A DNA stretch of 64,000 nucleotides from Cannabis sativa (GCF_029168945.1 NC_083604.1:9230812-9294811); one strand, 5' to 3'. Shown: positions 33,891 through 45,208, counted from the first letter of the stretch. Numbers and translations: made by a program. Notes: a model not told the origin generated them from the letters alone.

Positions 33891-35784
33891 TGTTGGAAAT
33901 TATTTTACCAGGATCTTAGATCTACTCACAAGTATGTTTATTAATATCCTAAATAAGAACTTTCTAAAACGATGAAATAAATACATATAAAATTTAAGAA
34001 ACCTTACATTGGGTGCAGCGGAATAATATGACTCCTTCTGTTCAGATATCTAGCCCTTGATTCCTTTCTGTAGCAGAGCATTATCAATATCTGAACCTGG
34101 ATCTCTTTCTCTGAATCTTTGATGCTGAAACCTCTTTCTTGCTGAAAGTCTTTCTTCACGATCTTCCTCACTATGATTGAGGTATTGCTTGATGTGTGTG
34201 GGCACTACTCTAATCACTAAGGATTTCGAAATATTGAAGAAGAAGAGAGGGAGTGGTCAGCCAGATAGGGAGAGAGAAGGCTCAGTTTTTCTGATTCAGA
34301 AAGTGTCAGGAAAAAGTCTAATTTTCCTGAAGCCTTCACTATCTATTTATAGCATTCCACTAGGGTTAGATTTGAATTATATGGCATTAAAATAATGAAA
34401 AAATCAACTTAAAATAATACAATAGGTGGCCGGTCATACACTTAGTGGATTGGGCCTTGTTTTTTGCAATTTTGCAATTTTAACACCTTTTGTATCTGAT
34501 TTTCTCAAAAATGCCAATTTCCTGATTCAACCATTTAAATGCCAATTCTAACTATTTAATAACTATAAATAATTATTAAATAATATTTTCATTTATCATA
34601 TTTATTAATTGAACCATACAAAGTATCATAATTAACAAATATGCCCCTATAAACTCTTTCTTTACAATTTCACCCTTACTTAGTAAAAAATTCACAAATA
34701 GACATAGTCAAATTTGAGAATTATAATTGATTAATCAAAACCAATTACATGAGTCTTACAAGCAATATTATCTCAACTAGTGGGGGGACCATGGGTCTAT
34801 ATAACCGAGCTTCCAATAAGTAGATCAAGAATTTAGCACTAAAATTCACTAACTTATTAATTCTTCGTTGAATCCACGCATAGAACTTAGAATTGCACTC
34901 TCAGTATATAGAATGCTCTATATGTTCCACCATATAGACACATCATTAGTTATCCATTGTTATAATCCTAATGTGATCAATTATCCTCTATATGAATGAT
35001 CTACACAGTAAAGGGATTAAATTACCATAACACCCTACTATGTATTTTATCCTTAAAACACTTGACCCCGTATAAATGATATTTCAGCTTATGTGAAATG
35101 AGATCTCCACCATTTATTTTCGTTTGGTCAAGCTCGAAGGTGATCATCCTTTGCTTACTATTCGCCAGATAGAAGCTATAGATTCCATGTTTATGCTAGC
35201 GCTCCCACTCAATTGCACTACCGTGTTCCCAAAAAGTACGTATCACCCTGACCTAAAAGTAGGCTTAACTAACAATTCAAGGAACACGAATAGCCTTTCA
35301 AGATTGAGCCTAATCATAACAGGATTAAGATCATTTGATCTAGGATCAACTAGGCGATATTGACTTGAATAGATTTTACGGTAAGTTTAATTAAATCTAA
35401 GTCAAAGTTCAATATCGGTCCCTTCCGATGCATACTCCATGCATCCAACCTGAGCTTTACTTTAACCAATGTTTTGGAAAGAACATAGTATTTCTCCAAA
35501 TACAAGTAAACTCTTGTTGTAGATTATCATATCAGTAAAACCCTGTGTCTGATAAATCTAGGAAACTTTATTCACATAGTCATGTTTACTTTCCAATGTG
35601 TTGACGGCACAATAAACAGGATCAAGTATGTGAAAAGGGTTTCAGATGAATCTATACATTATGTACATATAATCATGAAATAAATCATGTGAACCATGTA
35701 ACATTAAATGTTATTTCTGATCTATATTAATAAGTAAATCTGATTATATTGAAATGAGTTTTATTTAGGGCATAAAACCCAACA
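33891..35784 (-). repeat. 5' LTR of A1, complete
   Basis: On the minus strand it runs from TGTTGGGTTTTATG (35784) to TTTCCAACA (33891), 1894 bp. A TATA-type GCTATAAATAGATAG lies near 34340 (minus strand). It ends flush against an internal stretch of another family-A LTR at 35785. No gene is present. Confidence 0.85.
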
Positions 35785-36755
35785 AATTTAGGTTATAAAT
35801 TCTTGATCTACTTATTGGAAGCTCGGTTATATAGACCCATGGTCCCCCCACTAGTTGAGATAACATTGCTTGTAAGACTCATATAATTGGTTTTGATTAA
35901 TCAATTATAATTCTCAAATTAGACTATGTCTATTTGTGATTTTAATTCGTGATTTTATCACTAAGTAAGGACGAAATTGTGAAGAAAGAGTTTTATGGGC
36001 ATATTTGTTAATTATGATACTTTGTATGGTTCAATTAATAAATATGATAAATGACAATATTATTTAATAATTATTTATAATTATTAAATAGTTAGAATTG
36101 GCATTTAAATGGTTGAATTTGAAAATTGGCGTTTTTGAGAAAATCAGATGCAAAAATGATAATACTGCAAAATTGCAAAAAGTGAGGCCCAATTCCATAT
36201 TGCCAAGGGCCAGCCACTTTTATAGCATTTATCATCTGATATTTTCATTATTTTAATGTCAAATAATTCAAACCTAACCCTAATGGAATGCTATAAATAG
36301 ATAGTGAAGGCTCCAGAAAATTTACACTTAACTTTCACACTTTTCATTCAGAAAAAGCTGAGCCTTCTCTCTATACCTGGCCGCCACTTCTCTCTCTCTC
36401 TTCTTCCTTGAGATTTCGAAACACTTAGTGATTAGAGTAGTGCCCACACACAACAAGTGATACCTCAATCATAGTGAGGAAGATCGTGAAGAAAGACTTT
36501 CAGCAAGAAGGAGTTTCAACACTAAAGAAGGAGAGAAAGAGATCCAGGTTCAGATCTTGATAATACTCTGCGACAGAAAGGATACAAGGGTTAGAGATCT
36601 GAACGGAAGGAGTCATATTATTCCGCTGCACCCAATGTAAGGTTTCTAATACTTTATATGTGTTTATTTCATAATCGTTTTAGAAGTTCATATTTAGGGT
36701 GTTAATCAACATACTTGTGAGTAGATCTAAGATCCTGGTAAAATAATTTCCAACA
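35785..36755 (+). repeat. Family-A LTR, second half only
   Basis: It begins at the internal LTR position AATTTAGG, directly following LTR position GTCAGTG, and continues to the true LTR end TTTCCAACA at 36755. Compared with the A1 5' LTR it is roughly 90 percent identical by eye, sharing the CTTTCAGCAAGAA variant that A2 lacks. It borders LINE sequence at 36756. Confidence 0.75.
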
Positions 36756-37283
36756 TCCTTACATTTCAGATCATTTTGACTCTTTAGAGGCAAAGTCTAT
36801 TTTATCTATTCCTACTCCTACTGTTAACAAAGAGGATAGACTTTTTTGGAACTTCTCTACTTTTGGCCATTATACGGTGAAGAGTGGGTATTGGAGCACT
36901 GTTTCTCGATTGAGTTAGGGGCATGAGGCGTCTTCCACTAGTTCCTCCCGGTGGTGGAAGTATTTTTGGGTTCTCAATCTTCCTCCTAAGGTGAAGAATT
37001 TTGTTTGGAAGGCCTCTCTTAATTTTATCCCTACTTATGCTAACTTGGTTCGACATGGTATGAGTACCCCAAATGTGTGTCCGACTTGCACGAAATTTAA
37101 TGAAACGACTCTTCATGCTCTTTGGTTGTGCCCCTCTCTCAAAGGAATTCGGAAAGGTTGGAGTGGGTGCTTCTTTCTATGATCTTTTTGTTGGTTGTAT
37201 GACGTTTCTTTGTAAACAAGAAGTAAAATAATTACTTATAATTTGTTGGAGGATATGGCATCGTCGGAATACTATGGTTCATG
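36756..37283 (+). pseudogene. LINE-type reverse transcriptase C-terminal part (zinc-binding domain)
   Basis: The translated segment reads DRLFWNFSTFGHYTVKSGYW, then SRWWKYFWVLNLPPKVKNFV, and the metal-binding pattern CPTCTKFNETTLHALWLC. This is the zf-RVT domain (PF13966 type) found behind the RT of plant LINEs and derived RNase H-like genes. An in-frame TAG is present near 36916. The RT itself is missing, cut by the LTR ending at 36755. The gene resumes at 61511 after removal of the inserted element A2. The last five bases, TCATG (37279-37283), are the target duplication. Confidence 0.75.
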
Positions 37284-38914
37284 TGTTGGGTTTTATGCCC
37301 TAAATAAAACTCATTTCAATATAATCAGATTTACTTATTAATATAGATCAGAAATAACATTTAATGTTGCATGGTTCACATGATTTATTTCATGATTATA
37401 TGTACATAATGTATAAATTCATCTGAAACCCTTTTCACATACTTGATCCTATTTATTGTGCCGTCAACACATTGGAAAGTAAACATGACTATGTGAATAA
37501 AGTTTCCTAGATTTATCAGACACAGGGTTTTACTGATATGATAATCTACAACAAGAGTTTACTTGTATTTGGAGAAATACTATGTTCTTTCCAGAGCATT
37601 GGTTAAAGTAAAGCTCAGGTTGGATGCATGGAGTATGCATCGGAAGGGGCCGATATTGAACTTTGACTTAGATTTAATTAAACTTACCGTTGAATCTATT
37701 CAAGTCAATATCGCTAAGTTGATCCTAGATCAAATGATCTTAATCCTGTTATGATTAGGCTCAATCTTGAAAGGCTATTCGTGTTCTTTGATTTGTTAGT
37801 TAAGCCTACTTTTAGGTCAGGGTGATACGTACATTTTGGGAACACGGTAGTGCAATTGAGTGGGAGCGCTAGCATAAACATGGAATCTATAGCTTCTATC
37901 TGGCGAATAGTAAGCAAAGGATGATCACCTTCGAGCTTGACCAAACGAAAATAAATGGTGGAGATCTCATTTCACATAAGCTGAAATATCATTTATACGG
38001 GGTCAAGTGTTTTAAGGATAAAATACATAGTAGGGTGTTACGGTAATTTAATCCCTTTACTGTGTAGATCATTCATATAGAGGATAATTGATCACATTAG
38101 GATTATAACAATGGATAACTAATGATGTGTCTATATGGTGGAACATATAGAGCATTCTATATACTGAGAGTGCAATTCTAAGTTCTATGCGTGGATTCAA
38201 CGAAGAATTAATAAGTCAGTGAATTTTAGTCCTAAATTCTTGATCTACTTATTGGAAGCTCGGTTATATAGACCCATGGTCCCCCCACTAGTTGAGATAA
38301 TATTGCTTGTAAGACTCATGTAATTGGTTTTGATTAATCAATTATAATTCTCAAATTAGACTATGTCTATTTGTGAATTTTTCACTAAGTAAGGGCGAAA
38401 TTGTAAAGAAAGAGTTTATAGGGGCATATTTGTTAATTATGATACTTTGTATGGTTCAATTAATAAATATGATAAATGACAATATTATTTAATAATTATT
38501 TACAGTTATTAAATAGTTAGAATTGGCATTTAAATGGTTGAATTAGAAAATTGGCGTTTTTGAGAAAATCAGATGCAGAAAAGATAAAACTGCAAAATTG
38601 CAAAAAGTGAGGCCCAAATCCACTTGTATAGGGCCAGCATCTTTTGTAGGAAATTTAAACTAATTTTTTCATTATTTTAATGCCAAATAATTCAAACCTA
38701 ACCCTAGTGGAATGCTATAAATAGATAGTGAAGGCTTCAGGAAAATTACACTTAAATTTTCTATTTTTCCTTCAGAGAAAAACCTGAGCCTTTCTCTCTC
38801 CCTATCTTTAGCTGCCACTTCTTCTTTCTCTTCCCTCTGAAATTTCGAAATTTCTTAGTGTATGAGTAGTGCCCACACACATCAAGTGATACCTCAATCA
38901 TAGTGAGGAAGATC
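37284..38914 (+). repeat. 5' LTR of A2, part before the CACTA insertion
   Basis: It starts TGTTGGGTTTTATG. With 42941-43209 and without the duplicated ATC, it gives 1897 bp, the same as the 3' LTR at 59609-61505. The TATA box GCTATAAATAGATAG is near 38714. It ends at GAAGATC, where the CACTA element begins. Confidence 0.9.
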
Positions 38915-39259
38915 CACTACTACAAAAAGTATAATTTCCGTCGGTTTTTAAGTGTCATTTAAAGAATTTACGTCGGTTTTTTAAACCGACGTATATACCG
39001 TAGTCGCAAATAGTTTTTTATTAGCGTCATTTTTAAAACGACGCAAAAAATAATTTTCTACATTTACAAACCGACGCAAAATATTTACTTTTCTATTTTA
39101 TCTTTTGCGTCGGTTTAGAAATGACGCTATATTTTTATGGCATTTGAAAACTGTCACAAAAAACTTATTACGTCGGTTAAAAAATGTCATATCTATTACG
39201 AAAATACTTTATTTTTTACCTATTGCGTCGCTTATAAAATGAAGCACAAATATAAGGGA

Positions 39260-40131
39260 AAATTGCAAATCTTTCATGCAATTTTTCCCACATGCATTAT
39301 CAAATTTTAGAATAATTTTATATAATAGTAAATACATAATACAAAAAAAGTTGAAATAACAATTTTAAAACTTCCATAAAATTAGTAATTGATTCTATTA
39401 ACTAATCACACAATACCAATAACATTGTGTGTGTATTTGATTGTTCATTTTCAATTATGTTCCCAGAACAAAAATGAGTACCAGTAACAGCATACAGAGC
39501 ATACAATGCATGAAAGTTTTAGTGCTCTTGACATAATCATTGAGCAAAATCATTAGAAAAATAAGTTCAAAGAATGAGGGGCAGGACAAAAAAAATGTAT
39601 ATATGTAATATTATTTGACTCAATTTTAGTCTCTAAACATAAATCAATCAAACCTTGTTGCTTGAAAGACCTGAATTCAGACGTTTCATTCTTCTTTAAA
39701 CAAAAATGTCTTAAGATAGTCAAAACAGAACAAAGAAGATCACTTGAAACCTTCTCAAGCAATTTACCAAAAGCTTATGTTAAATATTACAAGTAATATC
39801 ACTTTAAAGTAGTTCTAATTTTTAATATACAAAAAAAAAAAAAGACAAACCAGATGGTGTATGGGAACAGCAGTTAGAGTTTCGAATCTCCCATTAATGT
39901 GTCCCACAATCTCATGAACTTGTCTTGTAAGCTTTTGATCTGTATTATACAATAATAAACAACTGTATTATTTAAAAATTGATCAAGATGAGATAAATTT
40001 AATGATAGTCATATGATTGAAATAACATTAGACAAGAAACTACAGATAGACTTAAAAAAAAATAGGCATATATTTTAAGCCAAACGCATATATTGCTAAT
40101 GAGATAAAACCAAAAGTTACAGCTAGTCTAC
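39260..40131. other. Interior of the CACTA element without recognisable gene
   Basis: AT-rich sequence between the left subterminal repeats and the last TPS1-like exon. Small open frames (for example 39553-39762) have no recognisable motif. It may include further intron or captured flanking DNA of the TPS1 gene, but nothing here can be assigned. Confidence 0.4.
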
Positions 40132-41129
40132 CTTCCTGCCAGCAAATCTTTCTTTCAGTTCTTTCATGTGTTCCTGGACTTCAGGAATTTCCAAAGCTCG
40201 AACAAACCGGTCAGAGTCTATGCCAATACGAAACTGTAGTTCCACCTCCAAATGAGAAAGGAGAAAAGGAATGCCAGCATCACAATAAATAATCAAGTGA
40301 AAAAATTAAGCTTGAAATAAATAAATTTCAAACAAGTACATGTAATAATAGATAAACAGAAAAAATGTACACTACATCAATGTGCAAATGAATATGTTTG
40401 TATGTACTATGTGGCAATAAAAGAATGATGGGAAAGGCTTCCAAATTTATACCACTGCAACTCGAGTAAGCTTTCCTTGGTCCTCTACTCCTTCAGGTGT
40501 ACCCTCTAGCCCAAGTATATGAGTACAAGCACTCACAAAATGCCTTGCATAATCGTGTGTATGAAAACTGGAAGCTCAAGAATCCACCAATTAAAATTCT
40601 TATGATCTCAAGATTATAACATTAAGATGGTTTCGGCACCCATAAACAACATAAATCTTTACAAAAAGTGAGCAAGTATATGGCAAAAAGTTACCCCTTC
40701 AATCAATTACACTAGCTAGAAAGCACCTTTTGGTCTTGCTATGGTTTGATCTCAAGTCAATATATAATTACTAATTGCTGATAAATTTTAATACAAGATA
40801 GAAAGACTATCAAATTGACCATCCTATATGGGGATAGAAGGTAAAGACACTGCTCAAGACTACGAGTGACTTCAAAAATAGGGTGGCATATCACCTATGG
40901 CTACTAAAACAATATTGTTTCCCCAAGACATCATTAATAATTTAAGTAACATATTGTAATTGTAGGAGTATCATAGAAGATTATTTACAAGTTATTTAGA
41001 TTATGATGCTATAATACAACTTTACTTACCCAACCGAATCAACAGCAAGAACAAATCTTAGGAGCTCGGATTGAGATGGCAGTGTCCTATGAATTTCAGA
41101 TGAAGGAAAGGATGTGTGGAGAAACCAAC
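40132..41129 (-). pseudogene. TPS1: Captured fragment of a class I trehalose-6-phosphate synthase gene
   Basis: Three exons on the minus strand match plant TPS1 in order. They are 41129-41030 (GWFLHTSFPSSEIHRTLPSQ, then SELLRFVLAVDSVG), 40567-40455 (HTHDYARHFVSACTHILGLE, then GTPEGVEDQGKLTRV) and 40234-40132 (RIGIDSDRFVRALEIPEV, then HMKELKERFAGRK). Exon 1 ends GG followed by GTAAGT, and exon 2 follows a CAG and supplies T, so the split Gly codon and phase are preserved. All lie in the glycosyltransferase domain that makes trehalose-6-phosphate from UDP-glucose and glucose-6-phosphate. The N-terminal part, the rest of the domain and the phosphatase-like part are absent. Intron lengths are 462 and about 220 bp. 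It cannot encode a working enzyme. Confidence 0.85.
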
Positions 41130-41310
41130 CTATGAAGTCTCACTATAATATGCTAGTATTCCCTAACTAAAATATAGAATAATGATACTACACAAGTAAT
41201 AAATGATGAATGCAACTAAAGCTGCAAGAAAAGAAAGGTGATGTAAATAGCATCCAATTACGCTATGCAGTCATCAGGAAATTCTCATACCACCGTATAG
41301 ATTTTTGTCT

Positions 41311-42167
41311 TTCCAACTTGTTGTCTACATCTGTTGCATCTATGTCAACTATCTGCGCCTATAAATAAGAACAAATTAGAACTTAGAAGTCAAACCAAGT
41401 AGAAACCAATAAATTATACAAACTATTGATCACATGTAGAATTCATAATTTGGCTTTCTCAAAACTACTATAATCAACGTATACGACCAAATAATTGTGA
41501 AAAGAAGGGAAAGCTCAAATATACCTTGCTTCTAGCAATAAGAACTGAAGTAAGTGTTGGTGCTTTCTTTCTTAAGGCCCCTCCCCCAACTTCTACTTCT
41601 TTTTCCATGTTGTTCAAAGGCTTCTCAGGCTTCTTCTTGACTTTCTCTGTGTTTGAGGATAGATTAATCACCTCTATGGGCTTAGGCTTAACATTAACGA
41701 TCTTATTAATTTTGTTGGCCTCTAGTGCCTCAATTCTTCTCCCATCATCAGGAACTACCATCTGTTTCTGCATAGCATAGTTTGAAAAGAGCATAACAAA
41801 TCAATTACCAGAACTCTAGAATGTTGTTATAAAAATTAAAATTTTTATCAAAATACTAACCTTGTTCTTCTCAGCAACTCTAGCGACTTCATCGTTAGCA
41901 AATAATTACGCATAAAAACTCTTGAAGAAAATATAAATAAAAACTTAGCAAAGACAAACAACACATTAAGAAACCAAACACATATTGTTGTACAGAGAGA
42001 AAGAGAGAAAAACCTTGTCATGGGGCGATTAGGTTTGCCTTCAACTCCTCCTCTAGCAGCAGGTACCATATTCCCAATATAACCAAGAGCTCTGCGATTT
42101 TTCCCATCGTGGGCCACTGGGTTCTTCTTGTGCAGCTTGTTTTCTCCACCACCGATGACTGCCTCAC
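41311..42167 (-). pseudogene. CYCB1: Captured fragment of a B-type cyclin gene
   Basis: Exon-like segments on the minus strand are 42167-42014 (GEAVIGGGENKLHKKNP, then DGKNRRALGYIGN and KPNRPMTR), 41767-41525 (KPKPIEVINLSSNTEKV, then APTLTSVLIARSK) and 41358-41311 (AQIVDIDATDVDNKLE). They match the N-terminal half of plant CYCB1 proteins. GRNRRALGDIGN is the usual destruction-box region; here the motif reads GKNRRALGYIGN with D changed to Y. Acceptors TAG/CAG and donors GT are present at each exon. The cyclin box that binds the kinase is missing; the sequence diverges right after VDNKLE. Next on the same strand comes the TPS1 fragment. The match to B1-type cyclins is clear; the exact subfamily is an inference. 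Confidence 0.82.
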
Positions 42168-42654
42168 CTATTCCAATAACGGGATTTTAAAATCAGAATT
42201 GTTTTCCGATAAAGAACTTAAATCAGAAGAAGGATTGTACCCAAAACAAATCATGAATCATGGGTCTGAGAAACAAATACATAATACCCCAAAATTAAAA
42301 TAGAGAGTTAAGAGAATAAATTAAAGAATAGAAACATACCACCGTCAAATCGTCTGAAGGAGCTCACGGGAGGTTTTGACCATCAGAGGTTTTGAGGGAA
42401 GGAACACAGAAACCACCAGAGGCTGTACGAAGGAACTCACGGGAGAAGAGAGACCACAGACCACCGTCCAATCATCTGAAGAGGAGGTGGTTAGGGTGAA
42501 TTCTCACCGTCGTCTGAAGAGGAGATGCGGCTGAAGAGAATCGCAAGGGTTTTGCGTTTAGGGAGAGGGCTGAAGAGGAGATGCGGCTGAAGAGAATCAT
42601 ATGAAGAGAGAGGGCCGAGGATTTTGTGTTTTTTAGTTTTAGGGATTTCACTTT
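42168..42654 (-). other. Region upstream of the captured cyclin exons
   Basis: On the minus strand this precedes the first cyclin-like exon. It contains a directly repeated segment (GAAGAGGAGATGCGGCTGAA at about 42517 and 42573) and several CCACCGTC/TCGTCTGAAG repeats. It could hold a promoter or 5' leader of the fused transcript, but no TATA box stands out. No coding signal is recognised. Confidence 0.35.
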
Positions 42655-42871
42655 TTTTTCGTCGGTTATTAATTCTCACTATTGTATTTTGCGTCGTTTC
42701 TAAAAGCTCGCTAATACAATACACGAGTTTTAATAATAGACGCAAAATGAAACATAAATTTTTAAATTTCTTACTTTTTTCGTCGGTTTAGTTTTTAGCG
42801 TCATATACCTAAAAGACGCAAATAACATATTATTAGTGTCATTTTTAAAGTGACGCCTCAATTATTTGAGT

Positions 42872-42924
42872 ACTATTTACGTCGGTCAACGCTGTGAATA
42901 GTAGCGTTGACCGACGTAAATAGT
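42872..42924. repeat. 22-bp perfect hairpin next to the CACTA right end
   Basis: Arms 42872-42893 and 42903-42924 are exact reverse complements with a 9-base loop (GTGAATAGT). Each arm contains the subterminal motif ACGTCGGT followed by CAACGCT. It ends 16 bases from the transposon end, inside the subterminal repeat zone. Confidence 0.85.
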
Positions 42925-42940
42925 GTATTTTGTAGTAGTG

Positions 42941-43209
42941 ATCGTGAAGAAAGATCATCAGCAAAGGAGATTCAGCATCAAGGATTCAGAGAAAGAGATC
43001 CAGGTTCAGATATTGATAATGCTCTGCTACAGAAAGGAATCAAGGGCTAGATATCAGAATGGAAGGAGTCATTTAATTCTGCTGCACCCATTGTAAGGTT
43101 TCTTTAACTTTATATGTGTTTAATTTATCGTTTTAGAAAGTTCATATTTAGGATGTTAATAAACATACTTGTGAGTAGATCTAAGATCCTGGTAAAATAA
43201 TTTCCAACA
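42941..43209 (+). repeat. 5' LTR of A2, part after the CACTA insertion
   Basis: It starts with the duplicated ATC and then follows 61237-61505 to the LTR end CCAACA. Differences from the 3' LTR are a handful of substitutions. Confidence 0.9.
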
Positions 43210-43211
43210 AT

Positions 43212-43224
43212 TGGTATCAGAGCC
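43212..43224 (+). other. Primer-binding site of A2
   Basis: TGGTATCAGAGCC lies two bases after the LTR end and is the initiator tRNA-Met type complement. In the sister element A1 this site is mutated (see 33877-33889). Confidence 0.85.
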
Positions 43225-44366
43225 ATGGTAATTGATTTACTTGCAAGAAATTTGGACTTTAAAACGATTGTTTGTATGTTCTTTGGATGGTATCATGTTG
43301 TATTGAGTGTTATTTGATGATTGATTGATGTTTGTGAAATTTTCGTGAAAAACAATTGCGATTTTATCTCTGAAATTATTTTTATTGGATAGTATGGAAA
43401 AAATTAAGCAAGTTAGCCTTTTACAGAACTTAATTTGGATTTTATTTGAATTAGTTATGATTTTTTGAAGATTTGAAAAAATCGGAATTTGTCTTTGATA
43501 TTTTCCTGCGATCGCAAATCTGTCCGTACAGTTTCGAAATTTTTTGTTTTTCTTCAATTTTTCATGCTTTTTCATGGAATTAACTTCCAATTTTTTGTAT
43601 AGTTTTGTATTTATACTATTACTATTCCTAATTCAATTCTAATTATCATTTTGAATTAATTTAATATTTTTAAATTTAATTCAAGATATTAGTGTAATTT
43701 GAATTTGAATAGAATTAGTATCTATCTTCTTGCTTAAAAATCTATCTTATTTTTAAATTTGATTATATCTTATTTTTTTTTAAATTTAAGGTCAGATTTT
43801 ATAAGATATTTATAAAATCTTTTAAGATATTTTTAAGATATCTTATCTTTTAAGATATTTTTAATTATATCTTATCTTTTAAGATTTTTTTTAAATCTTT
43901 TTAGATATTTTGACCTTATTTAAATTTAAAATAAGATATTTATAATCATGTAATTTTATATAGATGTAAGATATTTTGCTAACTTTTAAATTTTGTTATT
44001 TTATTTATTTAAATTAAATTTAAAATCTGAAAAGATATTTCATTTATCTTTTCTAATTTTTATTTATAAAATAACATTTAAAATTTAAAAGTAGTTAGCA
44101 ATTTTTTTTGAAATGAAATTTAGGTTGGTTGAAACCTAATTTTTCAAAAATTATAGGTTTAATTTTAAATTTAAATTTTTTAAATTTTCGATTTTTTTTT
44201 TTTAAAAATTTCGAAAAATAAATATTTTATTTATTTAATTAATTATTTCGAAATTAATTATTTAATTTAAAATTAAATAAATCCTACATCCAACTATCCA
44301 GCTAACCTTGTTGCAGGAGTATGTGTTTTAGCTTATGTGTAAGTTTTTAAAACCTATTATTACTTG
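43225..44366 (+). other. AT-rich leader of A2
   Basis: Counterpart of 32610-33880 in A1, reversed. It holds long AT-rich runs with a reiterated TAAGATATTTT-like motif (43790-43940) and no coding signal. No gag-like motif was found. Confidence 0.6.
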
Positions 44367-44371
44367 ATTGC

Positions 44372-45151
44372 TGTTGACCGAGATTTTCGGCAACTATTAA
44401 AATATGATTATAGTAAAGAGCTGTAAGAAAGTGAGATGAGGATTTTTACGTGGTTGGGGCGTTAATGAGCCTTAGTCCACGAGTCTTTGTTATTAATGGA
44501 TGTATTTAATACAGATTCCACACTTGAGAGAATGTTTTTCTCATAAATACAGAGAATGTTCTTGGTGAGTATTTTCTCTTCTTGCTCTTATGCAACCCAA
44601 GATTCTCGACCCCATTAAATGAGCTTTGAGGGGGTATTTATAGTGTTTTGGTGGGGTGATCCCTAGGATTGTTCTTACACACGTATCTGTAAGTATCCAT
44701 AAAGTTGGGTATTTCCAATGATTATACCATGGGTGATGCATAGTCAAATCCCTAGGTGCTGTAGGGTTTTTATGAGGAATGTCCTTTTTGCCTTGTGATT
44801 GACGTGACACTTCGTAGAGTAGCCGTCGCTAGACTTAAATGATCATTACTGTAGCGCTGCTGTTTGGGGGTTGTGCCGTCAGACTTTATTGCGTGTTACA
44901 GTCCCAACACGCTTCCTCCCATGCGGCATTAAATGCGACTTGATTGCTCAGGAGAGGCCTGACACATCCCGGAGAGGCTTCATGCTATGCGAGCTTCCGG
45001 GAGTACCTTGTACTCCGGGTGCCTCCTCCGGGACCTATGCCCATGGTGCTTCCTTGTGGCGTACAAAGACTTATAAAATATTTACACGTTATCTGATCCA
45101 CGTGTCCCATTTTGACTGGTCCACGTATATTGGGCGAATTCAGGGGCAACA
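44372..45151 (-). repeat. Solo LTR of the element-B family
   Basis: It is 780 bp and on the minus strand runs from TGTTGCCCCTGAATTCG to GGTCAACA. Target duplication ATTGC lies at 44367-44371 and 45152-45156. Element A1 has the empty site (TATTTGCAATAAAGTAA near 32595-32611). It keeps the first ~80 bp that the 5' LTR of element B has lost. Substitutions against 31165-31945 are more numerous than between the two LTRs of B, so it is an older insertion reduced by LTR-LTR recombination. Confidence 0.9.
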
Positions 45152-45208
45152 ATTGCAAATAGCCATGGTTACCTTTTGCCAGATCTAATGATCTGATGGC
45201 TCGCTTGG

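Larger units (their letters stand above)
7157..35784 (-). mobile_element. Family-A Ty1/copia element A1, minus strand, carrying elements B and C
   Basis: Read on the minus strand: complete 5' LTR (35784-33891), degenerate primer-binding site, AT-rich leader (33890-31946), element B in opposite orientation, decayed pol and polypurine tract (10218-8091), then only the first ~935 bp of the 3' LTR (8090-7157). The two LTR portions are almost identical over their overlap. About 4.4 kb of the A interior present in A2 (53076-57475, including a solo LTR) is absent next to B's left end. Confidence 0.7.
38915..42940. mobile_element. Non-autonomous CACTA transposon carrying cyclin B and TPS1 gene fragments
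   Basis: Terminal inverted repeats CACTACTACAAAA are at 38915 and, reversed, at 42940. The 3-bp target duplication ATC lies at 38912-38914 and 42941-42943. The uninterrupted sister LTR shows the empty site GAAGATCGTGAAGAAAG at about 61233. Subterminal ends (to about 39250 and from about 42655) are packed with ACGTCGGTTT, CGACGCAAA and GTCATTTTTAAA motifs in both orientations, the usual transposase-binding design. Length is 4026 bp. I see no transposase frame. The interior carries host gene fragments, so it is a Pack-type element that must rely on a transposase from elsewhere. Confidence 0.92.

Noticed and set aside
41526..41780. Plus-strand 84-codon frame with hydrophobic runs
   Set aside because: It is the complement of the captured cyclin exon at 41525-41767, whose minus-strand reading matches a known family.
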